From contig NZ_RRCN01000001.1 in NCBI RefSeq assembly GCF_003863965.1, positions 979,042 to 1,043,041 on the forward strand: a DNA stretch of 64,000 nucleotides, given 5' to 3'. The notes beneath the pieces were generated by a model. The model did not search any database and had not been told where the DNA came from. It saw only the letters and a list, made by a program, of their open reading frames with translations. Source of the DNA: Paenibacillus oralis. Lineage in GTDB: Bacteria; Bacillota; Bacilli; Paenibacillales; Paenibacillaceae. Position numbers and translations under genes: made by a program. Of the stretch, positions 46,377 to 55,449 are shown piece by piece. Position 1 is the first letter of the stretch; each line of letters starts with the position of its first letter.

Positions 46377-46925
46377 CTACAGTGCTTGTCTTCGAAAAGA
46401 CTTTTCAAGCCGTTCCAACTTACCGGCCAAGCTTCCATCGTACAACGTATCGCCGATTCTGACCTTCATGCCGCCGAGCAGCGAGTTGTCGATCTCGTTC
46501 CGGACGCGAATTTTCTTGCCCACAAGCGCGCCGAATTCGGCGGCAACCTGCCCTTTCTCTTCTTCGCTTAGCGGGTATGTGGTGAACACCAGCGCATTGG
46601 CAATTCCAAGGGCATCGCTAGAGATTTTAATGTAAGCGTCCAACAGCTCGGGCAAAATCCCGACTCTTCCGCGCTCCACCAGCAGCTTCGCCAGCGAAAC
46701 GACGGGCTTAGACAACTTGCCCTCGATCGCCTGGGAAATCACTTCCCATTTTTGGCTTTCGGTGATGTTCGGCGAAGAAATAAAATGCGAGACTTCTGCT
46801 CCGGAGCGGAAGGCGCCAACCAGCGCTTTCAGTTCATCTTCCACTTCCAGCGTCCGGTTTTCCCCCGCCGCAATTTCGTACAACGCCTTGGCATACCGTT
46901 TAGCAGCTACGGTCTCGCGGCTCAT
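46377..46925 (-). CDS. atpH: ATP synthase delta subunit
   Basis: This is the 182-aa peripheral-stalk subunit joining F1 to the b subunits. It has the N-terminal six-helix domain (VAAKRYAKALYEIA) and C-terminal VRNEIDNSLLGGMKVRIGDTLYDGSLAGKLERL. The start ATG overlaps the atpF stop as ATGA, implying coupled translation. Confidence 0.96.
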   Translation of the reverse strand: MSRETVAAKRYAKALYEIAAGENRTLEVEDELKALVGAFRSGAEVSHFISSPNITESQKWEVISQAIEGKLSKPVVSLAKLLVERGRVGILPELLDAYIKISSDALGIANALVFTTYPLSEEEKGQVAAEFGALVGKKIRVRNEIDNSLLGGMKVRIGDTLYDGSLAGKLERLEKSFRRQAL

Positions 46926-47416
46926 GAGCGGCCACCGACCTCTTTAAGATACTTGTCAACCAGTTCGCCCTGAACTTGGTTTTCGCTGACTTCTTTTTCG
47001 ATCAGCTTGGAAGCGATCTTCACGGAGACAGTTCCCACTTCGTTGCGAAGTTGTTCCACGGCGCGGTTTTTCTCGTTTTGAATATCGCGAACCGCTTCTT
47101 CCTTCAAACGAGACGCTTCCTCCTTGGCCTGCTCCAGCATTTGAGCCGCCTGCTTGCCGCTCGTTTGCTTGGACTGCTCGATGATGTCGTACGCCTCTTT
47201 ACGCGCTTGCTGCAGAGCCGCCTTCTGCTCCTCCACAAAAGCGCTTGCTTGCTCGCGGGTTTGCGCGGCTTCGCTCAGCTGCTGCTGCACGAGCTCGCGG
47301 CGTTTCTCCATTACGGAAAACAGCGGGCCGAAAGCATATTTATTTAACAAGAAGTATAGAATTCCGATCGCGATCAGTGCGATGACGGTATTTTCCCATA
47401 CGAATTCCAATCTCAA
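46922..47416 (-). CDS. atpF: ATP synthase b subunit
   Basis: This is a 164-aa peripheral-stalk subunit: one N-terminal membrane helix (about 8-25, VIALIAIGILYFLL) followed by a long charged coiled coil rich in Glu, Lys and Ala. The start is TTG at 47416, close to AAGGAG; a second TTG at 47410 is equally possible. Stop overlaps atpH. Confidence 0.95.
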   Translation of the reverse strand: MRLEFVWENTVIALIAIGILYFLLNKYAFGPLFSVMEKRRELVQQQLSEAAQTREQASAFVEEQKAALQQARKEAYDIIEQSKQTSGKQAAQMLEQAKEEASRLKEEAVRDIQNEKNRAVEQLRNEVGTVSVKIASKLIEKEVSENQVQGELVDKYLKEVGGRS

Positions 47417-47525
47417 GTCACTCCTTTCCGAAGCCTATCCGCATATAGCGTATCGTCCTGCCTGGGCTAAAAAGAAGGCGTGGACGGCTGTGGCCTTCCC
47501 CGCCAGTTCTTCTTTCCCTTTTCAA

Positions 47526-47792
<267 letters not shown>

Positions 47793-47867
47793 TCAGTCAG
47801 GATGAAGGCCTACTCCAATCCGTAACTTGAAACTGATTTAAGACTTTGCTGATAAATTCTCACAACA

Positions 47868-48689
47868 TCAATGCTCTTCTTCGTGACTTTCCAGGTTTTG
47901 CGAAATATACACCATCATCAGAATCACGAATACAAAGGCCTGAATCGCCCCGACGAAAATACTGAATCCTTGCCATGCCATGAGCAGCGGCACCGACGCG
48001 ATCGCCCCGATAACGCTTGCTTTTGCCAAAGTCATGATCGTGGAGATCAACACTTCGCCCGCGAAAATGTTCGCATAAAGACGGACGCCGTGCGTCAGCA
48101 GCTTCGACAGCTGCTCGATCAAGTTAATCGGCAGGAAAAACGGATATGGTTGAATGTAATGCTTTAAGTAATTTTTCGTGTTCTTTGCCAATCCAAGTCC
48201 ATGGGATAACAGGAATACCAGCAACGCGAGTCCCATGGTCACGCTGACATCGGCGGTCGGCGACTTCCACCAGGCCACCTCGGCATGAGCTTCTTCATCC
48301 GGGTGCTTGACGTGCGCTTCCTCAAGCGCGGTCGTAACGGAAGTAATTTCTTGTCCGAAAATGGTAGCTTTTGCCGGATCGTGATACTCCGTGACCACCC
48401 CAAGCGGAAGTCCAAGCATATTAGCGACAAAAATAAACATAATCATCGTCAAAGCCAAGGAGAGAAAAGGTTTCCCTTTTTTCATATCCATCGTGCTCGA
48501 AATCAGGTTCTGAACGAATTCTACCGCCCATTCCATGAAATTTTGCAGTTTCCCGGGGTTCTCCACGGATAGATTCCGCGTCGCCAGACGAGCGATAACG
48601 AACACAATCGTGCAGGTCACCACCAACATCAAAACAATCGACAGGTCGATGCGCAGCCCGCCCAATAAGATAATCGGAGCTTCATGCAT
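47868..48689 (-). CDS. atpB: ATP synthase a subunit
   Basis: This is a 273-aa stator channel protein with five or six membrane helices. The essential Arg is in LTHGVRLYANIFAGEVL, and the closing IQAFVFVILMMVYISQ helix is conserved. An extracellular loop (about 85-125) is long and acidic/His-rich (EEAHVKHPDEEAHAEVAW). Confidence 0.96.
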   Translation of the reverse strand: MHEAPIILLGGLRIDLSIVLMLVVTCTIVFVIARLATRNLSVENPGKLQNFMEWAVEFVQNLISSTMDMKKGKPFLSLALTMIMFIFVANMLGLPLGVVTEYHDPAKATIFGQEITSVTTALEEAHVKHPDEEAHAEVAWWKSPTADVSVTMGLALLVFLLSHGLGLAKNTKNYLKHYIQPYPFFLPINLIEQLSKLLTHGVRLYANIFAGEVLISTIMTLAKASVIGAIASVPLLMAWQGFSIFVGAIQAFVFVILMMVYISQNLESHEEEH

Positions 48690-48723
48690 GCTTTCTCACC
48701 CCCATTCTCAGGTTGAATACAAC

Positions 48724-49098
48724 TCAAGGTTTGCGAGAATATTTGATGCCTATAATAAGAAGGTAAAATTGCGCAAAAACCAGGCTTCCGGCAACCGCGT
48801 ACACGTTGAGATACTGCGGATATTTCATGGCGGCAAACACCGCCAAAACCGCCGTAGCCGTCCGGGTAAGAAAACCCATGTTGATCCGCTTGGGTTCACC
48901 GGCCGCAGCCGCATCGGCTAAACGCCGCACCTTGCGGCCCAGGTAATACGCATTGATCCAGCTTACCGCCGCTCCCAGGGCCATACCGAGCATAATGCTT
49001 TGCAAACCCGGCAATAAAGCGCCTCCCAAAAAGCAAAGGGCCAAGAAACCTAACGTCCCTGCTGTCAAAGCGCGGCTTAATTTCGACAGCTCATCCAT
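48724..49098 (-). CDS. atpI: ATP synthase subunit I
   Basis: This is a 124-aa protein with four membrane helices, thought to help assemble the c-ring. ATG 49098 (MDELSKLSRAL) follows GAGGGGGAAATA and overlaps the stop codon of the preceding gene (TAATG). The longer frame is out of register with any ribosome site. GAALPG-like glycine-rich helix 1 and the central RKVRRLADAAAAG loop are typical. Confidence 0.88.
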   Translation of the reverse strand: MDELSKLSRALTAGTLGFLALCFLGGALLPGLQSIMLGMALGAAVSWINAYYLGRKVRRLADAAAAGEPKRINMGFLTRTATAVLAVFAAMKYPQYLNVYAVAGSLVFAQFYLLIIGIKYSRKP

Positions 49099-49334
49099 TA
49101 TTTCCCCCTCACGACTGATCTGATCAGCGCGACGATGCTGACGATTCCGACCGCAATTCCGGCTAGAACGCCCAGACCGATACCGACACCATTCGTCAGC
49201 CAAAGCTTATCCAACCAGGAACCGAAGTAGAAACCGCCGATTGTGCATATGGCAAAATTCGTCCCTAAGGCCGTTACCAAAGCGGCAACCTTCCACACGC
49301 TGTTACCGGCTCCAGGTTTAGTCGGATCTTCCAT
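49098..49334 (-). CDS. atpZ: AtpZ/AtpI family protein, first gene of the atp operon
   Basis: This is a 78-aa protein with two membrane helices (about 15-37 and 48-70) and short termini. AtpZ proteins head the atp operon in many Firmicutes and are proposed to act with AtpI in ion supply or assembly. The promoter is at 49362-49391. The stop overlaps the atpI start. Confidence 0.85.
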   Translation of the reverse strand: MEDPTKPGAGNSVWKVAALVTALGTNFAICTIGGFYFGSWLDKLWLTNGVGIGLGVLAGIAVGIVSIVALIRSVVRGK

Positions 49335-49361
49335 TTCAATTCACCCTAATAATCCCAATTT

Positions 49362-49391
49362 ATTTTACTAATTGTGAACAGTTATTGTCAA
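49362..49391 (-). promoter_or_regulatory. Sigma-A promoter of the atp operon
   Basis: TTGACA (49386-49391), 18-bp spacer, TAAAAT (49362-49367) on the minus strand. It is a strong match just upstream of atpZ and the only good candidate for the ten-gene operon. Confidence 0.8.
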
Positions 49392-49466
49392 TTGAGGTTT
49401 TTTAGTGATTTAAAGTCATGAAATGCTAAATTCGTCCTTGAAATCCTGGAGTAAACGCGTACAGCG

Positions 49467-49481
49467 TACAGTAATACTGTA
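49467..49481. repeat. Short dyad between wecB and the atp promoter
   Basis: TACAGTA-A-TACTGTA, perfect 7-bp arms, followed on the plus strand by TACTTTTTT. With no plus-strand gene feeding it, it is more likely an operator than a terminator. Confidence 0.45.
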
Positions 49482-49516
49482 TACTTTTTTATGCTTGCGA
49501 TCAAAACAAATTTTCA

Positions 49517-50671
49517 TCATTTTGTGAACTTTCTGTGAAAATCCTCCGGACGCTCATCCAAAATTCCAAAATGGTGATAAATCGCATTGACAATTCTTCC
49601 AGATGCCTTTCCGTCACCATATGGATTAGCAGCATGGCTCATGGCGGCGTAAGCTTCCTGATCGCTAAGCAGCGCCTTTGTCCGTTCATAAACCATCTCC
49701 TCGTTTGTGCCGACCAATTCCAGCGTGCCCGCCTCGATCCCTTCCGGACGTTCCGTCGTGTCTCTCAGCACGAGAACAGGAACGCCAAAGGATGGCGCTT
49801 CTTCCTGCAAACCGCCCGAATCCGTAAGTATAAGATGGGTGTGCGGATAAAAATTGTGCAGATCCACCACATCCAAAGGATCGATAAGTTTAATACGGGG
49901 ATGCCCGCCCAAGGTTTCGTAAGCCGGCTCTCTAACCGCCGGGCTCGGATGCACCGGATACACGATGGCCACATCCGCAAACTCATCGGCGATTCTCCGC
50001 ACGGCGCGGAAAATATTCAGATGCGGTTCGCCCTGCGATTCGCGGCGGTGAGCCGTCATCAGAATCAATCGTTTGCCCGCGGCCCAGTCGAGCACATCGT
50101 TCTTATAATCAGGTTGTACTGTATATTGAAACACATCCGTGACCGTGTTGCCTGTGACATATATAGCTGACGCCGGCTTATTTTCCTTCCGCAAATTTCC
50201 AGCCGACCAATCCGTCGGAGCAAAATGCAGATCGGCAAGTACCCCTGTCAGCTGGCGGTTCATTTCTTCCGGATAAGGGGACAGCTTGTTCCAGGTACGG
50301 AGGCCCGCTTCGACATGTCCGACTTTGATCTGCTGCAGAAATGCCGCATAGCTGGCCAGGAAGGTCGTAAGTGTGTCGCCGTGGACAAGCACGATATCCG
50401 GCTTCGCCTCGCGCAGCACTCCTTCCAGTCCTTGCAGCACGCGAATCGTGATTTCATTCAGGCTTTGGTTCGGCTTCATGACATCCAGATCGTAGTCCGG
50501 AACGACTTTAAATACGTCCAGCACCTGATCCAGCATTTCGCGGTGTTGAGCCGTCACGCAAACGACGGACTCGATCCGGTCGCTATGCTTTTGCAATTCC
50601 AGAATCAGCGGCGCCATTTTAATCGCTTCCGGCCTAACGCCGAAGACGGTCATTACTTTAATCTTAGACAT
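49517..50671 (-). CDS. wecB: UDP-N-acetylglucosamine 2-epimerase (non-hydrolysing)
   Basis: The enzyme converts UDP-GlcNAc to UDP-ManNAc for wall polymer linkage units. The 384-aa GT-B fold protein has VFGVRPEAIKMAPLI at the start, VLVHGDTLTTFLASYAAF, MTAHRRESQGEP and ILTDSGGLQEEAPSFGVPVLVLRDTTERPEG. In B. subtilis this is MnaA. It is on the same strand as, and upstream of, the atp operon. It probably supplies the TagA-like transferase at 23.6 kb. The upstream gap to upp is filled by a repeat element. Confidence 0.95.
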   Translation of the reverse strand: MSKIKVMTVFGVRPEAIKMAPLILELQKHSDRIESVVCVTAQHREMLDQVLDVFKVVPDYDLDVMKPNQSLNEITIRVLQGLEGVLREAKPDIVLVHGDTLTTFLASYAAFLQQIKVGHVEAGLRTWNKLSPYPEEMNRQLTGVLADLHFAPTDWSAGNLRKENKPASAIYVTGNTVTDVFQYTVQPDYKNDVLDWAAGKRLILMTAHRRESQGEPHLNIFRAVRRIADEFADVAIVYPVHPSPAVREPAYETLGGHPRIKLIDPLDVVDLHNFYPHTHLILTDSGGLQEEAPSFGVPVLVLRDTTERPEGIEAGTLELVGTNEEMVYERTKALLSDQEAYAAMSHAANPYGDGKASGRIVNAIYHHFGILDERPEDFHRKFTK

Positions 50672-50697
50672 CTCTCATTTCCTTCCTTAAAGAGGTA

Positions 50698-50867
50698 GTT
50701 CAAAAAGTCGTCTTTTGATCACGAAGTTGGTACATAGCAGCATATTCGGCATCGAATCTTGAATTCAGCCGGGCCTTCCGTTGCTCACGTAGGATCATCC
50801 TACGCTCCGCTACTCAGTCCCTGGCTTCATCCAACCTTCTTGGTGCTGAAAAGCCAACTTTTTGAAC
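50698..50867. repeat. 170-bp element with terminal inverted repeats
   Basis: The element starts GTTCAAAAAGT and ends ACTTTTTGAAC, perfect 11-bp inverted ends. Inside is the palindrome CGTAGGATCATCCTACG. It has no coding capacity. It looks like a MITE- or REP-type unit. Its first 27 bp are repeated at 50884-50910. Confidence 0.8.
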
Positions 50868-50883
50868 AATATTTATAATGAGA

Positions 50884-50910
50884 TAGTTCAAAAAGTCGTC
50901 TTTTGATCAC
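50884..50910. repeat. Partial second copy of the element end, overlapping the upp stop
   Basis: This 27-bp stretch is identical to 50696-50722. It includes the upp stop codon (TGA in TGATCAAAAGACG), so the element end has become the gene end. The AAAAG-ACGA-CTTTT dyad inside may act as a weak terminator. Confidence 0.75.
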
Positions 50911-51536
50911 TTTGTGCCGTATAAGCGGTCGCCGGCGTCGCCCAGGCCAGGGATGATATAGCCGTGATCGTCCAGGCGTTCGTCCAGCGCGGCGACGTAG
51001 ATATCGACGTCCGGATGGGCGTCGTGCACCGCCTTAACTCCTTCCGGCGCGGCGATCAGGTTCATCATTTTGATTTGCGTGCAGCCGCGTTTTTTCAGGG
51101 CGTCGATCGCCGCAATCGCCGAGCCGCCTGTCGCCAGCATCGGATCGATGACGATCAGCTCGCGTTCCTGCACATCCGTTGGCAGCTTTATGTAATATTC
51201 CACCGGCTGCAGCGTCTGCGGATCGCGGAACAATCCGACATGTCCCACTTTCGCCGCGGGCAGCAGTTTTAAGACACCGTCCAGCATCCCCAGCCCCGCG
51301 CGGAGAATCGGAATGAGCCCGAGCATCCGGCCGGAAATGACCCGCGATTCGGCCTCGGCCACCGGGGTTTGCACCTTGATAGATTCTAGCGGAATATCCC
51401 GCGTAATTTCATAGGCCATTAACGTGGCCACTTCATCTACCAGTTCGCGGAAATCCTTCGTGTTCGTTCGCATATCACGGATAAATGTCAGTTTGTGTTG
51501 GATTAAAGGGTGATCGCATACCACCAATTTCGCCAT
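50907..51536 (-). CDS. upp: Uracil phosphoribosyltransferase
   Basis: Upp salvages uracil by joining it to PRPP to make UMP. The 209-aa protein shows the PRPP site [19 protein letters not shown], the flexible loop region [21 protein letters not shown], and the uracil-binding [19 protein letters not shown]-terminus. ATG 51536 is preceded by GGAGGGACTAACT. In B. subtilis upp also lies immediately upstream of the atp operon; here wecB sits between. Confidence 0.96.
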   Translation of the reverse strand: MAKLVVCDHPLIQHKLTFIRDMRTNTKDFRELVDEVATLMAYEITRDIPLESIKVQTPVAEAESRVISGRMLGLIPILRAGLGMLDGVLKLLPAAKVGHVGLFRDPQTLQPVEYYIKLPTDVQERELIVIDPMLATGGSAIAAIDALKKRGCTQIKMMNLIAAPEGVKAVHDAHPDVDIYVAALDERLDDHGYIIPGLGDAGDRLYGTK

Positions 51537-51615
51537 AGTTAGTCCCTCCGGTTCTATTGCTAAGTTTCCACTTGCATCAAGTTTTCTAAACTCCAATACG
51601 CCACAAATCTTGTTT

Positions 51616-51658
51616 ATTATATCACTGTCTTTTTTCGAATGCCATGAAGGGCTGGCAT
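51616..51658 (-). promoter_or_regulatory. upp promoter with adjoining dyad
   Basis: An extended -10 TGATATAAT on the minus strand at 51616-51624, without a good -35. Where the -35 should be is the dyad ATGCCA-N8-TGGCAT (51639-51658), a possible operator. Confidence 0.45.
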
Positions 51659-51734
51659 GGGATCAACTGGCAAAAAAGAGTAAAAGAAAAACGTGGTATC
51701 GACGTACTTGCGATGGAAAGCGGAGATAACTTGG

Positions 51735-51768
51735 TAGCGAAATGCAAAAGTGCAGGCCATTTTCGCTA
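51735..51768. repeat. Nested hairpin in the upp-lacI spacer
   Basis: TAGCGAAA pairs with TTTCGCTA around an inner TGCA-AAAG-TGCA. No gene around it. It could be an RNA structure in the upp leader or an operator. Confidence 0.5.
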
Positions 51769-51800
51769 AAGCCCCCAAAATGGGCTCGGTCTTCTATTAT

Positions 51801-51819
51801 AAAAAAGCGCCCAAGGCGC
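51801..51819 (-). terminator. Terminator of the lacI-type gene
   Basis: GCGCC-CAA-GGCGC stem with TTTTTT following on the minus strand. Confidence 0.75.
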
Positions 51820-51841
51820 CCGGCGACAAAATCCGTCTTTT

Positions 51842-51879
51842 AGCCGGCGGCTCGCGCCGTTTGGCGCGAACCCTCGGCT
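51842..51879. repeat. GC-rich hairpin before the lacI-type terminator
   Basis: TCGCGCC-GTTT-GGCGCGA is a perfect 7-bp stem within outer arms AGCCG/CGGCT. It lies between the stop codon of the regulator and its terminator. Confidence 0.55.
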
Positions 51880-51916
51880 CATGACTCTTCTATATAATAG
51901 CCGTATCTGATGGAAA

Positions 51917-52909
51917 TCAGGTCGTTTCCCCTTGAATCAGGGTGATGTCCACCGTCGTATTGTTGATCAATTCCCCTTCCGTATTTTCGATCATCCGGAT
52001 CAACGTGTTGGTCAGCATGGCCCCGATCCGGTCGCTTGGCTGCATGATGGTGGTCAGCTTCGGATTTTGCAGCATCCGCGTGAAGCTGTGATAATCGTAG
52101 CCGACGATTTTAAAGTCCTGCGGCACCCGGATCCCATTCTGCTGTGCGTAAATGTACAAAGCGTAAGCCACGATGTCATTACTGCAAAATACGCCGTCGT
52201 ATTCGGAAAGCTTGTCCGGCGGCAACTTTTCGGTGATAAATGACCAGAAATAATCGAAGGTGAGCTTGTTATGCGCGCCTTCGATGATATCGTAGGAAAC
52301 TCCGTGCTTCATGCAGGTAATTACAAAGGCGTCCCTTCGCCGGTTGGAGAGCATATCAAGCCCGAGCGGCCCCGAGATATGCAGCAGCCGTTTGCATCCC
52401 CGCCCGATCAGATGCTCCGTCGCCAGCTCCCCGCCTCTGTAATTGTCGGAACCGACGCAAGGGATGTTCGCCGATACGAGGCGGTCGAAGGAAACGATCG
52501 GAAAGGGAACCTTCTTGTAGCTTTCGATATCCATCGTATGACTGCACATAATAATCCCGTCCACCCGATTCTGGCGCAGCATGCTAATGTAGTTGGCTTC
52601 TTTTGCCGGATCCTCAAGGGAATTGCAAACGAGCAGCTTGTAGTTTTTTTCATTCGCGCTTACTTCAACGTATTTGATCAAATCGGAGAAAAACGGATGA
52701 TTGGAGTCGGGAACGATAATCCCGATAAAATAAGACTGATTTTTCTGGAGCGCCCTGGCGATCTCGTTGGGATGATAATCGATCATCTCCATCGCCTTTT
52801 CCACCTTGCGGCGGGTCTCTTTGCTGATATATCCCCGGTTGTTCATCACTCTGGAAACGGTTGTCACGGATACCCCGGCAACTTTGGCCACATCTTTGAT
52901 ACTCGCCAT
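51917..52909 (-). CDS. LacI-family transcriptional regulator
   Basis: This is a 330-aa repressor-type protein. The N-terminal SIKDVAKVAGVSVTTVSRVMNNRGYIS helix-turn-helix and hinge (HPNEIARALQKNQS) are followed by a periplasmic-binding-like sensor domain (IIVPDSNHPFFSDLI, VDGIIMCSHTMD, YDGVFCSNDIVAYAL, VGYDYHSFTRMLQ). ATG 52909 has GAGGGG nine bases upstream; the ATG at 52918 directly abuts that site. It is divergent from the sugar operon at 53154, whose promoter has an AAACGTTT palindrome, so control of that operon by a sugar is the likely role. It is most similar in layout to sucrose or maltose operon repressors, but the effector is not known. Confidence 0.93.
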   Translation of the reverse strand: MASIKDVAKVAGVSVTTVSRVMNNRGYISKETRRKVEKAMEMIDYHPNEIARALQKNQSYFIGIIVPDSNHPFFSDLIKYVEVSANEKNYKLLVCNSLEDPAKEANYISMLRQNRVDGIIMCSHTMDIESYKKVPFPIVSFDRLVSANIPCVGSDNYRGGELATEHLIGRGCKRLLHISGPLGLDMLSNRRRDAFVITCMKHGVSYDIIEGAHNKLTFDYFWSFITEKLPPDKLSEYDGVFCSNDIVAYALYIYAQQNGIRVPQDFKIVGYDYHSFTRMLQNPKLTTIMQPSDRIGAMLTNTLIRMIENTEGELINNTTVDITLIQGETT

Positions 52910-53084
52910 TTCATGCATCCCCTCACTTCATCTATCGGAAGAGAACCCGTAGTTCGGAATTGTATATTTCCATAATAGTCCGCCATATCCTGGCATACAA
53001 CTGTTTTCATATGATTAACGATACCATAAATCAGTGTAAATTATCAGCTACTATATCCTTATTTTTCGGGTTTTTTTCATAGGA

Positions 53085-53119
53085 AAACGTTTGACATATT
53101 TTTTGCTCAGTTATAAAAT
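53085..53119 (+). promoter_or_regulatory. Promoter of the sugar operon with overlapping operator
   Basis: TTGACA (53091-53096), 17-bp spacer, TAAAAT (53114-53119). The palindrome AAACGTTT (53085-53092) overlaps the first bases of the -35, the usual core of LacI-family operators or cre sites. Repression would be by blocking polymerase. Confidence 0.65.
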
Positions 53120-53153
53120 GAGTTGTATTCAAAACCTAGGAGGTCTAATAGTC

Positions 53154-54473
53154 ATGAAGAGAACGCTTTCATCATTCCTGCTTGTCGGCCTATTGTCCCT
53201 GGCGCTTGCGGCATGCGGCGGCAAGGCGGGCACCGACAACGCCGGAGCCGGGAATGCGGGCGGCAGCGGAGCGAAAACGGAAATTTCGGTGCTTGTCGGC
53301 AAACAGGAAATTTCAAAACAATTTGAGGAAATGGTCCAGGAATATAACAGTTCGCAGGACAAGGTCAAAGTTTCTCTGATTCCGATGGCCGGACAGAACG
53401 GCTACCAGCGGATCACCACCCTTTACGCTTCCAATAACGCGCCGAACATTATGCACTTTTTGAGCGAATTTGACCAAATGAAGGACAAGCTTGCCGATCT
53501 TTCCGATCAGGAATGGGTGCAGCATGCCAATGCCGGTACTCTTGATTATGTCACCGTCGACAACAAGGTATACGGTATGCCGATGTCGATCGAAGCCTTC
53601 GGGTTCCTGTACAACAAGAAAGTGCTGGATGCAGCCGTAGGCGGCAGCTTTGATCCTTCCACAATCCGCACCCAGGACGACTTGAAAGCTTTATTCGGCA
53701 AGATCGAAGCCAGCGGCGTAAGCGCTGTTGAAATCACTCCGGTGGACTGGTCCTTGGGCGCGCACTTCACAAACGTGTTCGCCGCAAACGAAGCCCAAGA
53801 TCACGCGGGACGTTTACAATATCTCGAAGATCTGAAAAGCGGCAAAGTGGACTTGGCCCAAGACCAGGTTTTCAACGGCTGGCTGGACACGCTGGATCTG
53901 ATCAAACAGTACAACTATGCGAAGGACGCGCCGCTCACCGCAACCTATGACGACGCTCCGATCGTGCTCGCGGACGGACAAGCCGGCATGTGGTTCATGG
54001 GCAACTGGGCATATACTCAAATCAAGGAAATCGACCCTGAAGGAGAGTATGGATTCCTGCCGGTTCCGGTCAGCAACAACGCCAGCGATTTCGGAAACAG
54101 CCGCATTTCCGTGGGCGTACCGGAATATTGGGTCGTCGATGCCAGCCAATCCACGCCTGAAGAACAGCAGGCTTCGAAGGATTTCCTGAACTGGATGGTG
54201 TCCAGCGAAAAAGGACAGGACTACTACGTGAATCAGTTCGGATTTTTGCCGGCTTACGACAATTTCACGACCAAGCCTGCGGATCCGGTCTCCACATCGG
54301 TGCTTTCCTACACGGAATCCGAGAACACACTGGCATGGATGAACTCCTATTATCCGCCCGATGCCTTCCCTGCTATGGCGGCCAGTCTGCAAAAATACCT
54401 GGGCGGAGAAACCGACAGAGCCGGGTTAACCAAGGAGTTTCAAGCTTACTGGGCTTCTGCCGGCAAGAAATAA
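53154..54473 (+). CDS. Sugar ABC transporter substrate-binding lipoprotein
   Basis: This is a 439-aa lipoprotein that captures the sugar outside the cell. The ATG at 53154 follows AGGAGG and opens a lipoprotein signal with lipobox LAAC (Cys21). The mature part is a family-1 (MalE/MsmE-like) binding protein: EISVLVGKQEISKQFEEMVQEY, IMHFLSEFDQMKDKLADLS, and GQAGMWFMGNWAYTQIKEID. First gene of the operon with two permeases and two GH13 enzymes; an intercistronic hairpin follows. The substrate is probably sucrose or a related glucoside, judging from the enzymes. Confidence 0.94.
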   Translation: MKRTLSSFLLVGLLSLALAACGGKAGTDNAGAGNAGGSGAKTEISVLVGKQEISKQFEEMVQEYNSSQDKVKVSLIPMAGQNGYQRITTLYASNNAPNIMHFLSEFDQMKDKLADLSDQEWVQHANAGTLDYVTVDNKVYGMPMSIEAFGFLYNKKVLDAAVGGSFDPSTIRTQDDLKALFGKIEASGVSAVEITPVDWSLGAHFTNVFAANEAQDHAGRLQYLEDLKSGKVDLAQDQVFNGWLDTLDLIKQYNYAKDAPLTATYDDAPIVLADGQAGMWFMGNWAYTQIKEIDPEGEYGFLPVPVSNNASDFGNSRISVGVPEYWVVDASQSTPEEQQASKDFLNWMVSSEKGQDYYVNQFGFLPAYDNFTTKPADPVSTSVLSYTESENTLAWMNSYYPPDAFPAMAASLQKYLGGETDRAGLTKEFQAYWASAGKK

Positions 54474-54501
54474 GAGAAGTGCCGCATCACTAATATAAAC
54501 T

Positions 54502-54533
54502 GCCGGGAATAAGCATGGCCGCTTACTCCCGGC
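54502..54533 (+). promoter_or_regulatory. Intercistronic hairpin after the binding-protein gene
   Basis: GCCGGGAATAAGC and GCTTACTCCCGGC form a 12-13-bp stem with one mismatch. Such hairpins protect the upstream message and give more binding protein than permease, as in malE-malF. Confidence 0.7.
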
Positions 54534-54564
54534 TTCATTTCAGGCGCCAGATGGGAGGTTCCTT

Positions 54565-55449
54565 ATGTACAACGAAAAAACATGGATCGACAAACTGAAA
54601 GTTTTTATGACCTTTGGCTTTATTCCTTTATTCGCTTTTGCGACAGTCATCGTTGTCCCCTTTTGCATGGGAATATTCACGACGCTCACGGACTGGAACG
54701 GCACCTCCGACACCTTTCATTTTTTAGGATTTTCCAACTATCAAGCCGCCCTGACCGATTCAACGTTCTGGACATCGATGGGGACGACGCTGAAATACGT
54801 AGTCATCACGCTTGTGCTGACCAACGTCGTCGCGTTCGGGCTCGCCCTGCTCGTCACCAGCGGTTTTAAAGGGCAAAATTTTTTCCGTGCCGGTTATTTT
54901 ACGCCCAATCTCATTGGGGGCATTATTCTGGGGTTCGTATGGCAGTTTATTTTTGCCAGAGTATTTACATATGCCGGCCGCGAGCTGGACTGGGGATTTC
55001 TGTCCTCGTCCTGGCTGGGCGATCCCGATAAAGCGCTATGGGCCCTCATTATCGTGAGTATTTGGCAAAATGCCGGATACATGATGCTCATCTATGTAGC
55101 AGGCTTAAACGGGATTTCGGCATCGCTGACCGAAGCGGCCAGTCTGGACGGAGCTTCTTATATCCGCCAGCTGTTCAGCGTTAAAATTCCGCTCATGGTT
55201 CCCGCCTTTACGATCAGCTTGTTTTTGACGCTGCAAAGAAGCTTCATGGTGTACGATACGAACCTGTCGCTGACGAAAGGCGATCCTTTCCGCTCGACGG
55301 AATTGATCGCTATGCACGTGTACAATGAAGCCTTTGTGTACCAGCGTTTCGGCCCGGGGCAAGCCAAAGCGTTTATCCTGTTTGCCGTGGTGGCGATCAT
55401 CGCCATCGTTCAGGTCAGCGTGATGAAAAAGGTGGAGGTGGAAGCATGA
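54565..55449 (+). CDS. Sugar ABC transporter permease (MalF/UgpA type)
   Basis: This is a 294-aa inner-membrane permease with six helices. The cytoplasmic coupling loop EAASLDGASYIRQLFSVKIPLM is the EAA motif that docks the ATPase. ATG 54565 follows GGGAGG. The stop overlaps the next start (ATGA). No N-terminal extra loop as in E. coli MalF. Confidence 0.94.
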   Translation: MYNEKTWIDKLKVFMTFGFIPLFAFATVIVVPFCMGIFTTLTDWNGTSDTFHFLGFSNYQAALTDSTFWTSMGTTLKYVVITLVLTNVVAFGLALLVTSGFKGQNFFRAGYFTPNLIGGIILGFVWQFIFARVFTYAGRELDWGFLSSSWLGDPDKALWALIIVSIWQNAGYMMLIYVAGLNGISASLTEAASLDGASYIRQLFSVKIPLMVPAFTISLFLTLQRSFMVYDTNLSLTKGDPFRSTELIAMHVYNEAFVYQRFGPGQAKAFILFAVVAIIAIVQVSVMKKVEVEA

